Positions 26,788-35,900 of a stretch of 45,588 bases of DNA are shown here, in pieces. Within the stretch, counting starts at the first letter, position 1, and the number at the start of each line of letters is the position of its first letter. The position numbers and the translations under genes are program-made. The DNA comes from JAGKXC01 sp964554385 (GTDB taxonomy: Bacteria; Bacteroidota; Bacteroidia; NS11-12g; UBA955), in assembly GCA_964554385.1 (NCBI GenBank), contig CAZKOM010000009.1:1-45588 (forward strand), given 5' to 3'. Under the pieces are notes generated by a model. That model was not told the DNA's origin, did not search any database, and saw only the letters and a program-made list of their open reading frames with translations.

Positions 26788-29571
26788 ATGAAATTCTACA
26801 GTAACAAATTCGCTGATTCTGCCATTCATTTTTGGTCATTTATATTTCTTGGGACTATGTGTGCTTCTCTTACTGCACAAAATAGCGTCCCGGTTTCCTT
26901 ACAATCCGCTACCCCACAAAGCCAAAGCTCAATTTCCTCCGCTTCCCACTCAGCAAGCGGTTCTTCCCTAGGCACGACTACTCCTTCTGCAACCAAGGAA
27001 ACACCTGCTAAAAAACCAGTAGAAAACACAACCAACGGAGGCAACAGTAAACCGGTTTCTGTAGAACCTATAAAAAAATTATCAGACTACACAATCGACG
27101 AATTATTCACCGATCGTTCCCTTTCCCCATCCAGAAAACCCATGGGAAGATTCTCTCCGGATGGCAAGCATTTATTGTCGGTAACTACCCAAAAAGATCC
27201 AGCCGGCGATTACTGGACGGTAATAAAAACACCCATCGTATTACCCCCTAGCCCCATCGATCCCCAAAAAAACAAAAATTCCTCATCCAAAAGCAAACAA
27301 TCGGCTTCCGAAAAAGTCGCTATCGATAATCAAAATACCGGGACAAATACACCGGCAAATCCTCAAGCAACTAACGCAAATCCCAATAACCCCGTAACTG
27401 TAACTCCTGCACAACCCGATGGCACCGTCATCTTCGATAGCAGAGAATATAAAAAGATATTCGATGAGAAATTTCCTGGTAAAAATCTACAGGGAGACTT
27501 CTCACTTTCCGATGATGGAAATTTCATGCTGGTGACCTACGATGCGCAGCAAATCTACCGTCATAGTTCCTCAACCATGGGCTATGTGGTTGATTTACAA
27601 AAGAAAACAACCACCTTCATACCGGTACGTATGCGTTATCCAACGCTATCGCCTAACAATAAATACTTGTCGTATGTAGCCGATAACAACATCTTTTTAC
27701 TCCATTTGGGAAATTCCCAAGTAACCCAAGTAACATTTGACGGAAAGAATAACAGTATCATTAATGGTGCTGTAGATTGGGTGTACGAAGAGGAATTCAC
27801 CATGGATAAAGGGATGGCATGGAGCCCATCGGGCGATTATTTGGCCTACTACCGATTTGACGAATCCGCCGTGAAGGAGTTTTCCATGGATGCCTTCAGC
27901 AACAACGATATCTATCCCAACCAAGTTCGATGGAAATACCCCAAAGCGGGAGAAGATAACTCCAAGGTTTCTGTGTGGATTTATTCTGTAAATGCAAATG
28001 CATCTGATTCAAAAAACAATAATTCATCGATAGCTGGTTCCGGTAATGAGAGCCCTTCCCATAAAGGAGTTACCGCTACAAATTCACAAAAAAGAGAGGT
28101 GATTTCCACGGCTTCGGACGATAGTTATTTACCCCGCATTCAATGGGCGGATCAATCGGATTTACTCTTTATCCAAAAGCTAAACCGTTGGCAAAACCAT
28201 TGGCAAGTATATAGCGTTGATGCAAATGCAGGAAATTCCGCCTCTGCCTCCTTGATTGTAGAAGAAAAAGACCCGGCTTACGTAGAGGTACCTGATCAAT
28301 TCCTATTTGTTCCTAACACTAAAAACTTGATTTATACCAGCGAAAAATCGGGGTTTAATCACTTGTATTTATTAAATTATGAGAAAAAAACTGCCGTAGC
28401 AATCACCCGCGGTGATTGGGAGGTAGTAAGTCTTTTGGCGTATGTACCTCAAACCAAATCGGTATTATTTACGGCCACCAAAGAGAATATTTTAGAGGAT
28501 CATTTGTATTCCGTTGACATTGCAGGAAAATCCATCAAATTATTAACTCAGCCAGGGTATAATTACAGCATCCAAGTTGGACCCAACAGTCAATATTATT
28601 ACGAAACCCGCTCCGCCATGGCCCACCTATCACCAAACGGTGCTATTCAAGGGAATTGGCCCATAAAATACAATGGGTATGCGTTTGAATTGAGATTAAA
28701 ATCCCTTACAACCAACCAGGAAAAACTGATTTACCAAAACGACAATTGGAATAACAAGCTTATCAGTGTTGGAGCGCAGCCAGTAGAATTCAAGCAATTT
28801 AATAGTTCCAGCGAGGGCACTGCATTTACCGGTTTACCCGTAAATCTACCGTTGAATTCGTACGTGATTTATCCCAATAATTTTGACCCATCTAAAAAGT
28901 ATCCCGTGCTGATGCATATTTACGGCGGCCCTGGATCCAACCAAGTTAAGAATACATTTATGGGTCGAAATTTCCTATGGCATCAGTTCTTGGCTTCCAA
29001 GGGATACATGGTGGTTGTGGTAGACAATCGCGGAACCGGAAGACGTGGAGCACAATTTAAAAAATCCACCTATTTGCAGTTAGGCAAATTGGAAGCATTG
29101 GATCACGCAGCCGTTGCGAAGCAATTGGGAAGACTGCCTTACGTAGATAGCGCTAGAATTGGAATATGGGGTTGGAGTTTTGGTGGATACATGAGTTCGC
29201 TGGCGATTACCAAAAGTCCAGATGTTTTTAAAATGGCTATTGCCGTTGCGCCCGTAACCAGCTGGCGATATTACGACAACATCTACACCGAACGATTCCT
29301 CCGCAGACCCCAAGATAACCCCACAGGATACGACGAAAATTCGCCCATCAATTTCACTAAAGGAATTAAAGGAAACTACTTATTGATTCACGGTAGCGGT
29401 GATGATAACGTACATTGGCAAAACAGCGCCATGATGATTAATTCTATGATTGAATCCGGTTCTCGGTATAATTTCGAAATTTACCCCAACCGAAATCACG
29501 GCATTGGTGATCCCGCAGCCAGCAAACACCTATACAACTTAATGACCAACTACATTTTAAACAATCTTTAA
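26788..29571 (+). CDS. Dipeptidyl-peptidase IV (S9B) with low-complexity inserts
   Basis: Exported serine peptidase that removes Xaa-Pro dipeptides. Signal peptide within the first 31 residues (cleavage near LTAQN). The propeller domain carries DWVYEEEF (330-337) with the Glu pair that binds the substrate N-terminus, the mark of DPP IV rather than other S9 peptidases. The alpha/beta-hydrolase domain has GWSFGGY (S797), GSGDDNVHW (D872/D873) and NRNHGIG (H904), a complete triad. At 927 aa it is about 200 residues longer than usual: Ser/Thr/Pro/Asn-rich inserts occupy about 32-95, 150-210 and 400-440. The catalytic core is intact, so it should be active. No T9SS domain is visible at the end. 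Confidence 0.93.
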   Translation: MKFYSNKFADSAIHFWSFIFLGTMCASLTAQNSVPVSLQSATPQSQSSISSASHSASGSSLGTTTPSATKETPAKKPVENTTNGGNSKPVSVEPIKKLSDYTIDELFTDRSLSPSRKPMGRFSPDGKHLLSVTTQKDPAGDYWTVIKTPIVLPPSPIDPQKNKNSSSKSKQSASEKVAIDNQNTGTNTPANPQATNANPNNPVTVTPAQPDGTVIFDSREYKKIFDEKFPGKNLQGDFSLSDDGNFMLVTYDAQQIYRHSSSTMGYVVDLQKKTTTFIPVRMRYPTLSPNNKYLSYVADNNIFLLHLGNSQVTQVTFDGKNNSIINGAVDWVYEEEFTMDKGMAWSPSGDYLAYYRFDESAVKEFSMDAFSNNDIYPNQVRWKYPKAGEDNSKVSVWIYSVNANASDSKNNNSSIAGSGNESPSHKGVTATNSQKREVISTASDDSYLPRIQWADQSDLLFIQKLNRWQNHWQVYSVDANAGNSASASLIVEEKDPAYVEVPDQFLFVPNTKNLIYTSEKSGFNHLYLLNYEKKTAVAITRGDWEVVSLLAYVPQTKSVLFTATKENILEDHLYSVDIAGKSIKLLTQPGYNYSIQVGPNSQYYYETRSAMAHLSPNGAIQGNWPIKYNGYAFELRLKSLTTNQEKLIYQNDNWNNKLISVGAQPVEFKQFNSSSEGTAFTGLPVNLPLNSYVIYPNNFDPSKKYPVLMHIYGGPGSNQVKNTFMGRNFLWHQFLASKGYMVVVVDNRGTGRRGAQFKKSTYLQLGKLEALDHAAVAKQLGRLPYVDSARIGIWGWSFGGYMSSLAITKSPDVFKMAIAVAPVTSWRYYDNIYTERFLRRPQDNPTGYDENSPINFTKGIKGNYLLIHGSGDDNVHWQNSAMMINSMIESGSRYNFEIYPNRNHGIGDPAASKHLYNLMTNYILNNL

Positions 29572-29637
29572 GGTTGTAATGCGCATCAATAAACTTTAGG
29601 ATAAAATCATCATAATATATGTGTCCTCAGGAGCGTT

Positions 29638-30405
29638 TTAACTTACATTAAATGATTTTTTAAATTGCTCGAATACGTTTTTGGGGTCGATATTGTTCAA
29701 ACCCATTTCTTTAAAAATCGCTTTGTCCGGTAATTCGCCAGCTGTCAATTCAACAAACTTATTCACGTGTTCTTGAATGGTCTTAGGCAATTCAAATTCT
29801 GATTCAGGTGTTAGCATTACCGTTAAACGAAACACGTCTGCTTTGTGCTTTTTCAACTGTTTTCCATCTTCTTTACTCCCACTTTCAATTCTTTCTTTGA
29901 TTTCCAAAAATGCCTTTGCTTTCAAACATATCAATGCCTCTATGTTGGCATGATGTAAGCCATCTTCCATTTGACTATGTTCAATCATGTAATTGTAATA
30001 GTCGTCATTCAGGAGAATGGCAGACAAACTGGACAAGTCATCATCAACAGGAATTGGCGTTAGATGTGATTCTCCTTCCAAAACTATCATATCAGGAGTT
30101 CTAGAAAATAGTTCTATTTGATGCGGAAATTCAATATTTGCCGGTTTAACAAAGCGGTAATACTCCCTGCCATTATTACTTTTTTCCCTTTGCTGATATT
30201 TTCCATCAGCAATAAACTGCCAAAACTGTTTTACAAAATCAGAACTAAGAGCTTCAACAACCAAGATTATGTCAATATCCTTGGTGGCTCGCGGAACAAA
30301 GCCCGCTTCATCAAGGATAATATCACAAGCAGTGCCTCCGATAATTACATAATTATTGGGATACTGCTCAAAGTATTTTTTAAAAATGCCGATTCCTCTT
30401 ACCAT
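29638..30405 (-). CDS. Nucleotidyltransferase, AbiEii/MNT-like (putative toxin of a TA pair)
   Basis: 255-aa cytoplasmic protein with the polymerase-beta-type nucleotidyltransferase signature: IIGGTACD (21-28) followed by ATKDIDI with metal-binding Asp at 43 and 45. The ALICLKAKAFLEIKERI segment matches the region after the core in AbiEii-like proteins. Such enzymes modify tRNA or proteins as toxins in type IV-like systems; the target here is unknown. The start overlaps the stop of the winged-helix gene (ATGGTAA), so translation is coupled. Base composition is AT-rich compared with flanking genes, suggesting acquisition by transfer. A non-toxic housekeeping nucleotidyltransferase is possible but less likely given the partner. 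Confidence 0.75.
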   Translation of the reverse strand: MVRGIGIFKKYFEQYPNNYVIIGGTACDIILDEAGFVPRATKDIDIILVVEALSSDFVKQFWQFIADGKYQQREKSNNGREYYRFVKPANIEFPHQIELFSRTPDMIVLEGESHLTPIPVDDDLSSLSAILLNDDYYNYMIEHSQMEDGLHHANIEALICLKAKAFLEIKERIESGSKEDGKQLKKHKADVFRLTVMLTPESEFELPKTIQEHVNKFVELTAGELPDKAIFKEMGLNNIDPKNVFEQFKKSFNVS

Positions 30406-31421
30406 ATAAATTCCTCTAAAATTTGTTTTCCTGCGATTTCAACGCGTTCATCTATGTTATTCTTTATGCTGAGAAATAAAGAAAGTGGATCCACAACTGC
30501 CCTGGCATTAGGCAATTCATCCACCAATGTCAATGGATTATATTTCCATACCTCCAACGCACACCTACCTTCATATTCATTCAAATTCAACAATGCATTA
30601 CTTTTTTGCAACCCATAAAATTCGGTTTTTTCTATTGCAAAATATTCTTGGCTACTTGGATTCAAATCTGAGTATTCAGACAAGGCAGATGCATTGCTTT
30701 GCAACAGTTCATGGTTTTTAGGCATTTCATCCACATACACCGTTTTAATGACAGGATTCACTAAAATACTCTGTCGATAAGCTGTATTCCATAACTCCTT
30801 CCTTTCATACTTAAAACGAATAAATTTCTCTTTTTCACCCTCAACGTATATTAACTTATGGAATTTCAAATTTTCAACCGCTTTTGTAATCGCCATGGAC
30901 GTATAACCTAATTTCTGAGCTATTTCTTTAAAGGAATGTTCCTCTAATTTCCATTTCTGATTTCTATGGATGATTTGATAAAACAGCAACAATTGTGCAG
31001 ATGGGAGTAATGTCTCATTATTCTGCTTCGTCTTTGGGTGAACATAACTTTCCCTCAAATCAATCAACAACTCGGGCAAATAAAGTTGTTTCCCATGTAC
31101 TATAAAACTGATCCCTTTTTCAATCAATCGTTTGCGGTGAAAGGCTTGAATGTTTTCCAAAACAATCACTACTTTTTGGTTAAGCAGGTTTCTTATCTGT
31201 TGTACCTGTTTTTGGATTTGCTGAATACTAAATTCATCATCGTTTTTCAGCTCAGCCAATATTATTTCCGTGGTGAATATAGTTGATCGGTATAGTTTGA
31301 ATGTTTCGTGGATATACAGAGGAAGCCTGTCCAATTGTTTTTTTTCAAGTGGGTAAATAGATGGCTGCAAACCCAAGGTTTCCTCAATGTATGTTAGCGT
31401 TTCCCAAATTTTATTTGCCAT
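30399..31421 (-). CDS. MarR-type winged-helix protein, putative antitoxin/autorepressor
   Basis: 340 aa. I do not recognise the N-terminal 140 residues. Residues about 139-205 form a MarR-like winged helix (SFKEIAQKLGYTSMAITKAVENLKFHKLIYVEG), and the C-terminal half ends with a conserved-looking DPLSLFLSIKNNIDERVEIA segment. It overlaps the nucleotidyltransferase by 7 bases, the usual antitoxin-first arrangement of AbiE-like modules, where the DNA-binding partner represses the operon. Alternating copies of TAATAAA lie between its -7 element and the start codon, fitting autoregulation. Antitoxin function is inferred from arrangement only. Confidence 0.6.
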   Translation of the reverse strand: MANKIWETLTYIEETLGLQPSIYPLEKKQLDRLPLYIHETFKLYRSTIFTTEIILAELKNDDEFSIQQIQKQVQQIRNLLNQKVVIVLENIQAFHRKRLIEKGISFIVHGKQLYLPELLIDLRESYVHPKTKQNNETLLPSAQLLLFYQIIHRNQKWKLEEHSFKEIAQKLGYTSMAITKAVENLKFHKLIYVEGEKEKFIRFKYERKELWNTAYRQSILVNPVIKTVYVDEMPKNHELLQSNASALSEYSDLNPSSQEYFAIEKTEFYGLQKSNALLNLNEYEGRCALEVWKYNPLTLVDELPNARAVVDPLSLFLSIKNNIDERVEIAGKQILEEFIW

Positions 31422-31462
31422 AATAAACCTATATTTTATTAATAAATTAATTTACTTTATTA
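31421..31462. promoter_or_regulatory. Operator-like array of four alternating 7-mers
   Basis: TAATAAA at 31421-31427, its complement TTTATTA at 31435-31441, TAATAAA at 31440-31446 and TTTATTA at 31456-31462. The middle two form the perfect 12-bp palindrome TTTATTAATAAA. The array fills the space between the -7 element and the start codon of the winged-helix gene, where a bound repressor would block transcription. Confidence 0.45.
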
Positions 31463-31464
31463 TG

Positions 31465-31472
31465 CAAATATA
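31465..31472 (-). promoter_or_regulatory. -7 element of the TA-like operon
   Basis: Minus-strand TATATTTG fits TAnnTTTG, 43 bases before the ATG at 31421 and just upstream of the operator-like array. The -33 region is weak. Confidence 0.45.
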
Positions 31473-31490
31473 AGTTTATTGTATTGAATT

Positions 31491-32264
31491 TTAAATCAAT
31501 TCAAATTTATTTGACTTAAAAAACCGATGCTCATGTTGTTGCACATAGCCTAATTGATTGGTAATTAGTTTCGTATTACCAATAGTGAACTCTGGGGTAT
31601 TAGTATGATGATGACCATACGCCCAACAGGCTATGTTCGATGATTCTATAAAGTTATGTAATTCCACCGCAAACGCTTCATTCAATACATCTCCCTTATA
31701 CTGCTCTGGATAGTTCATAAAAGTTGGAAGATGGTGTGTAAATACAGCTATATTTTCTTCAACAGCAATCTTAAGCTCATTTTGAATAAACGCAATACAA
31801 TCTTTATGCAACGCATTGTATTGCTCGAATGAAAAACGGAATCCGTTGTGTTTTATTAATCGAAAATCATTCATACTTCTTTCAATTTGCCACCCATTTC
31901 CCTCGCTGATACGACTCCAAAGCGTTGAAAAAAGTAATCTAGTGTTTTTATGAACAACCGATAAATTATTTACTAAGAAAACATTATCCCTGATTTTTTC
32001 ATTAAGGATTCCAGATTTCATTGCAATATCAGAATGATAGTATTCATGATTTCCAGGCAACCAATAAGTCACTTCAAAATTATCCGACACATAATTGAAA
32101 AAATCCTTGTACTTATCAATGAAAATAAATGGCAAAATATCTCCAGCCAATACCAAAACTTCGCCCTCTGGTTGCAATGGGCACTTTTTCAGGAATGCCT
32201 TATTTTCAGGAAATTCTAGATGCAGGTCTGAGGCGTATTGGAATTTAACTGGCATTGCATACAT
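31491..32264 (-). CDS. Calcineurin-like metallophosphoesterase
   Basis: 257-aa cytoplasmic phosphoesterase of unknown substrate. The dinuclear-metal motifs are complete and in order: SDLHLEF (D13, H15), LAGDILPF, GNHEYYH, THHLPT and YGHHHTNTP. Family members of this size act on cyclic nucleotides, RNA ends or phosphorylated small molecules; nothing in the sequence decides between these. A second in-frame ATG at 32255 would remove three residues. It lies 69 bases upstream of the winged-helix gene on the same strand and shares the low GC of that pair, so it may belong to the same acquired island, although a separate -7 element stands between them. Confidence 0.8.
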   Translation of the reverse strand: MYAMPVKFQYASDLHLEFPENKAFLKKCPLQPEGEVLVLAGDILPFIFIDKYKDFFNYVSDNFEVTYWLPGNHEYYHSDIAMKSGILNEKIRDNVFLVNNLSVVHKNTRLLFSTLWSRISEGNGWQIERSMNDFRLIKHNGFRFSFEQYNALHKDCIAFIQNELKIAVEENIAVFTHHLPTFMNYPEQYKGDVLNEAFAVELHNFIESSNIACWAYGHHHTNTPEFTIGNTKLITNQLGYVQQHEHRFFKSNKFELI

Positions 32265-32454
32265 TTTTAATTATTCTTTTCGGATATTTGAAAATCTCAT
32301 TATTATCTCAAATGGGTTTCTCACATTTAAGTTCTGTTCATTTCTAACAGCATTCTTTGATTAAAGCCATACGATAAATGAAAATAAAAGAAATTATCCT
32401 TTTCACCAAGAACTAATCGTCGAAAAAATTGTTTTCCTTGTAATTTCACTCAAT

Positions 32455-32904
32455 ATGTTACCAGAAATCGGAAAACTAGCCCCTGCATTTACTGCCAATA
32501 ATCAACACGGAAACACTGTTTCTTTAGCGGATTTTTCAGGCAAAAAATTGGTATTGTATTTTTACCCTAAGGACGACACCCCCGGTTGTACCGCCGAAGC
32601 TTGTAGCTTGCGCGATAATTACGATGCCCTCATTTCACAAGGTTATGCCATCGTTGGTGTGAGTCCAGACGATGAAAAGAAACATACCAAATTCATCACC
32701 AAGTATAACCTTCCCTTCGATTTGCTAGCCGATACGGATAACGCCATCGCTTTGGCCTACGGTGTTTGGGTAGAAAAAAGCATGTACGGAAGAAAGTATA
32801 TGGGGATCGCCCGAACCACGTTCGTTATTAATGAAAATGGCATCTTGGAAGAAATCATCGAAAAGGTGGATACCAAAAACCACGCACAACAATTATTGAA
32901 ATAA
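32455..32904 (+). CDS. bcp: Thioredoxin-dependent thiol peroxidase (Bcp/PrxQ peroxiredoxin)
   Basis: Reduces hydrogen peroxide and organic peroxides using thioredoxin. The peroxidatic cysteine is C45 in DTPGCTAEAC and the resolving cysteine C50 sits five residues later, the exact PrxQ spacing. YFYPKDDTPGCT and the C-terminal TTFVINENGILEEI strand are typical, and 149 aa is the normal length. It stands alone between the low-GC island and the convergent GH81 gene. Thioredoxin reductase for the same redox chain lies at 21.3-22.2 kb. Confidence 0.96.
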   Translation: MLPEIGKLAPAFTANNQHGNTVSLADFSGKKLVLYFYPKDDTPGCTAEACSLRDNYDALISQGYAIVGVSPDDEKKHTKFITKYNLPFDLLADTDNAIALAYGVWVEKSMYGRKYMGIARTTFVINENGILEEIIEKVDTKNHAQQLLK

Positions 32905-32995
32905 TTTCATTCGTAATTTCTCATTACAATCTTTGTTGGTCGTTCCATACTATTACTAGTAGAAATCACTATCAAAGGTGGATCAAGTTTTTACC

Positions 32996-35900
32996 TTACC
33001 TAACGATTATTAACGACTTGGTGTCGGTCCCACGGCCCGTTTCAATTGTCACGTAATATAATCCCTGCCGCAAAGCAGTGACATTGATTTCCGTAGATTG
33101 GGTTTCAACCACCCTTTTACCAGCAGAATCTCGAACCACCACAGAGGAAACAGGAATATCAGACGAAATACGCACCACTTCTCCATTCAAAGGATTAGGG
33201 GATAACACCCAATTTTGTGTAGTCGCTAGTTCATTCCGTGCATTCGATGGATTCGAAGGTATCAATTTAAATTGCCAATATCCGGTGCCGTAATTGATTC
33301 CAACGACCAAAATATTGGATTGAAATTCCAAAGAATACCTTCTCAGACCCGTTTCCGTGGCTCCAGCCCCCAATTCCCCCTTGTTTGTGGCCTTGGGTAA
33401 TCCCAAATAATTACCAGTCCCCGCAATGATCAACTCACCACTCAACGAATCAATACTCCAACTACCCGTATTACTACCATCATGCGGAGCTTTAGGGGCG
33501 GCACAACCCTCCTTACCCCCATTCTGCCAACCTTCTAGCCAGGTTTGTCCACCCAATACATTGGAGAAATCCCCGGAAGCCCCAAATCGATATACGTCGT
33601 CAAACAAACACGACCGCGTTTGCACATCGGCCAAACTGTTGCTCCACCAAGTTAACTGACTCTTATCGGCGCCCACAGCCAATGCCCCTGCTTGCGGTAC
33701 AATTTTCCAATCGCCCGAAAGTTGCTTGGCTTCGATCCATACCGAATCAGACGCCACCCTGGCTCCGCTGTCATCCGTTGCCACCGCATAAACCCTGTGC
33801 TTTCCTAAAGGTATTGTTTTAAACACGGCAAACGGTTCCACGAGTGAGACCACTGAATCCGAATCCAACCAATAGGTTATCTTCTGAATCAAACCGTCTG
33901 GATCCGTAGCCGATGCCTGAATCCGGATTTTTTGATTTTCGATATACACACCGGCAGCCAGCGGCTGAATCAAGGATACTTCCGGCAATAAATTCCTTCC
34001 GTCGCCCACAAATACATACATCGTTTGTTGATCGCTATAAAGACTATCACTCACGGTTAATTGCATTTTATAGACACCTTCTTCCAGTCCACGAAGAGTA
34101 GGTTCTTTATCGGTTTTCGAATCAATCGCTAAAACACTCGGACCGTAAATCTGCGTCCATAGATAATTCAAATACCCCAATTTACCGGGGGAACTGAGCG
34201 CCGCAGATAAGCGAACCGAATCTACCAATTTGGAAATCGATTTATTACCACCGGCATTGGCAATGGGCATTTTGTCAGGGAAATTACCCGTTTTAGTAAA
34301 GGTGATTGAAGCCAAGTTTATTCCTGCCTCTTCGAAATACAAACGCAACATACGCTTACCACCACGCAACGGAATATTGGTTATTTCCTTGTTGGCAAAG
34401 GTCTCCCATTTGCCGGTGGTAGCAAAACTGCTGGCTATTCCTACCGTTTTGCCATCCAGTTCAAGTTGTATTTTCCCCCGAGCCGATGTATTTCCGTTGG
34501 CATATCGAATTACACATTTATACAAACCATCTTCCGAAACATTCGTTGAATATTCGTACCACTCTCCGTCTTCAATCCAAGTTAAAATCAATCCCTCTTT
34601 GGGGTCTCTAGACACATCTGCAAACTCATCTTTTCTGCTATCGCCCTGATTCACGGAGCCAACATCCAAGTAACTCACTAGCTGCGCATTACCGCCTTCA
34701 AATTGATCAAATCTACCGGATTCAATGCTCCCCGGGATTGCGTTCCATTTCCTTTCAAAAGGCACCTGTTCACCAACCAGGATAATGGGTATATTACTCT
34801 GACTAACTTGACCTTTGAAGTACACATTGGCGTAAAAACGATACCTCCCAGAAGCTAATTTTGACGTTTTCAGTACGATTTCTTTGCTCCCTGCCGAGGA
34901 AATAACGGTAGAATTCATATACCAACGAATACTATCTGGCTCTACCAACAGGGTATCCATTCGAAGAGTGATCGAACTTCCTTTGTAGTATTGTTGGTAA
35001 TCAGATTGAATTCGTACAGGAATCCCTAAATCCTTACTGGTTATTAATTTCATGGGTGGAACTTTTAGACTAAAGCCATCAGAAAATGTAACATTCAAGG
35101 AATCTTTTCCATAGTTTTTCGCTACATACGTATTCTTTCCCCCCTTGGTAAACACCATAGCCAACGGATAATTAGCAGTCACCGCTGGACTAAATCTACC
35201 TAACGCATTAAGCGAATGCAACCAATGATAGGTTTGTGCGTCCGAGATTCCAAACTTTAAGTTCCTATTCGGATAAGAATTATACAGCTTGATTGCGGCC
35301 GATGGATCCATAAACGCTAGATACTTCCAATACACATCGTGCCACAAATTGTCATTGGTTTGGTTGGATAAAATCCCTGTATTCTTTGCCATTTCCTTCC
35401 ACAAACGCTGTACATAACTACTATCGGTAGCCAAATAAAACGAACCGCCATGGATAGGGTACAACTCAATACCGTACGAAGCAGCAATATCGTTGGTCCA
35501 AAACGTCCCATTATCGTAGGAATTGCCCCAAACCCGAGATACCAAGGCATATGCTTGTGTTTTGGCAAAATTCCTACGTTGGATATCAAACCAATACTCA
35601 TCGATGGCCGATTTTTCTGTACAATATAAATAAATCCCCAAATCCCGAATGGCTTTGTTCCCTGTAACCATACCCCAATGAATCAACGAAGAATTAAACT
35701 GCATACTTTCTGATGTAGATTCTTGATCGTTACCCTGTGGAAATGTAGCAAAGCCATTGGCCCAACAGTGTCCGGCATAGGGGTTAAAATTTCGCAAATA
35801 AGGGAAAAGCGCATCCGTCCGGTTAGGCGATGCAGCATCCCGAACCAATAAATCGATCATCCCTCCGTATTTCGTAGACCAACCCGGTTCAAATTCTTCT

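Noticed and set aside
30118..30618. Open frame of 166 codons on the plus strand across the TA-like pair
   Set aside because: It is antisense to both conserved domains and has no recognisable domain or promoter.
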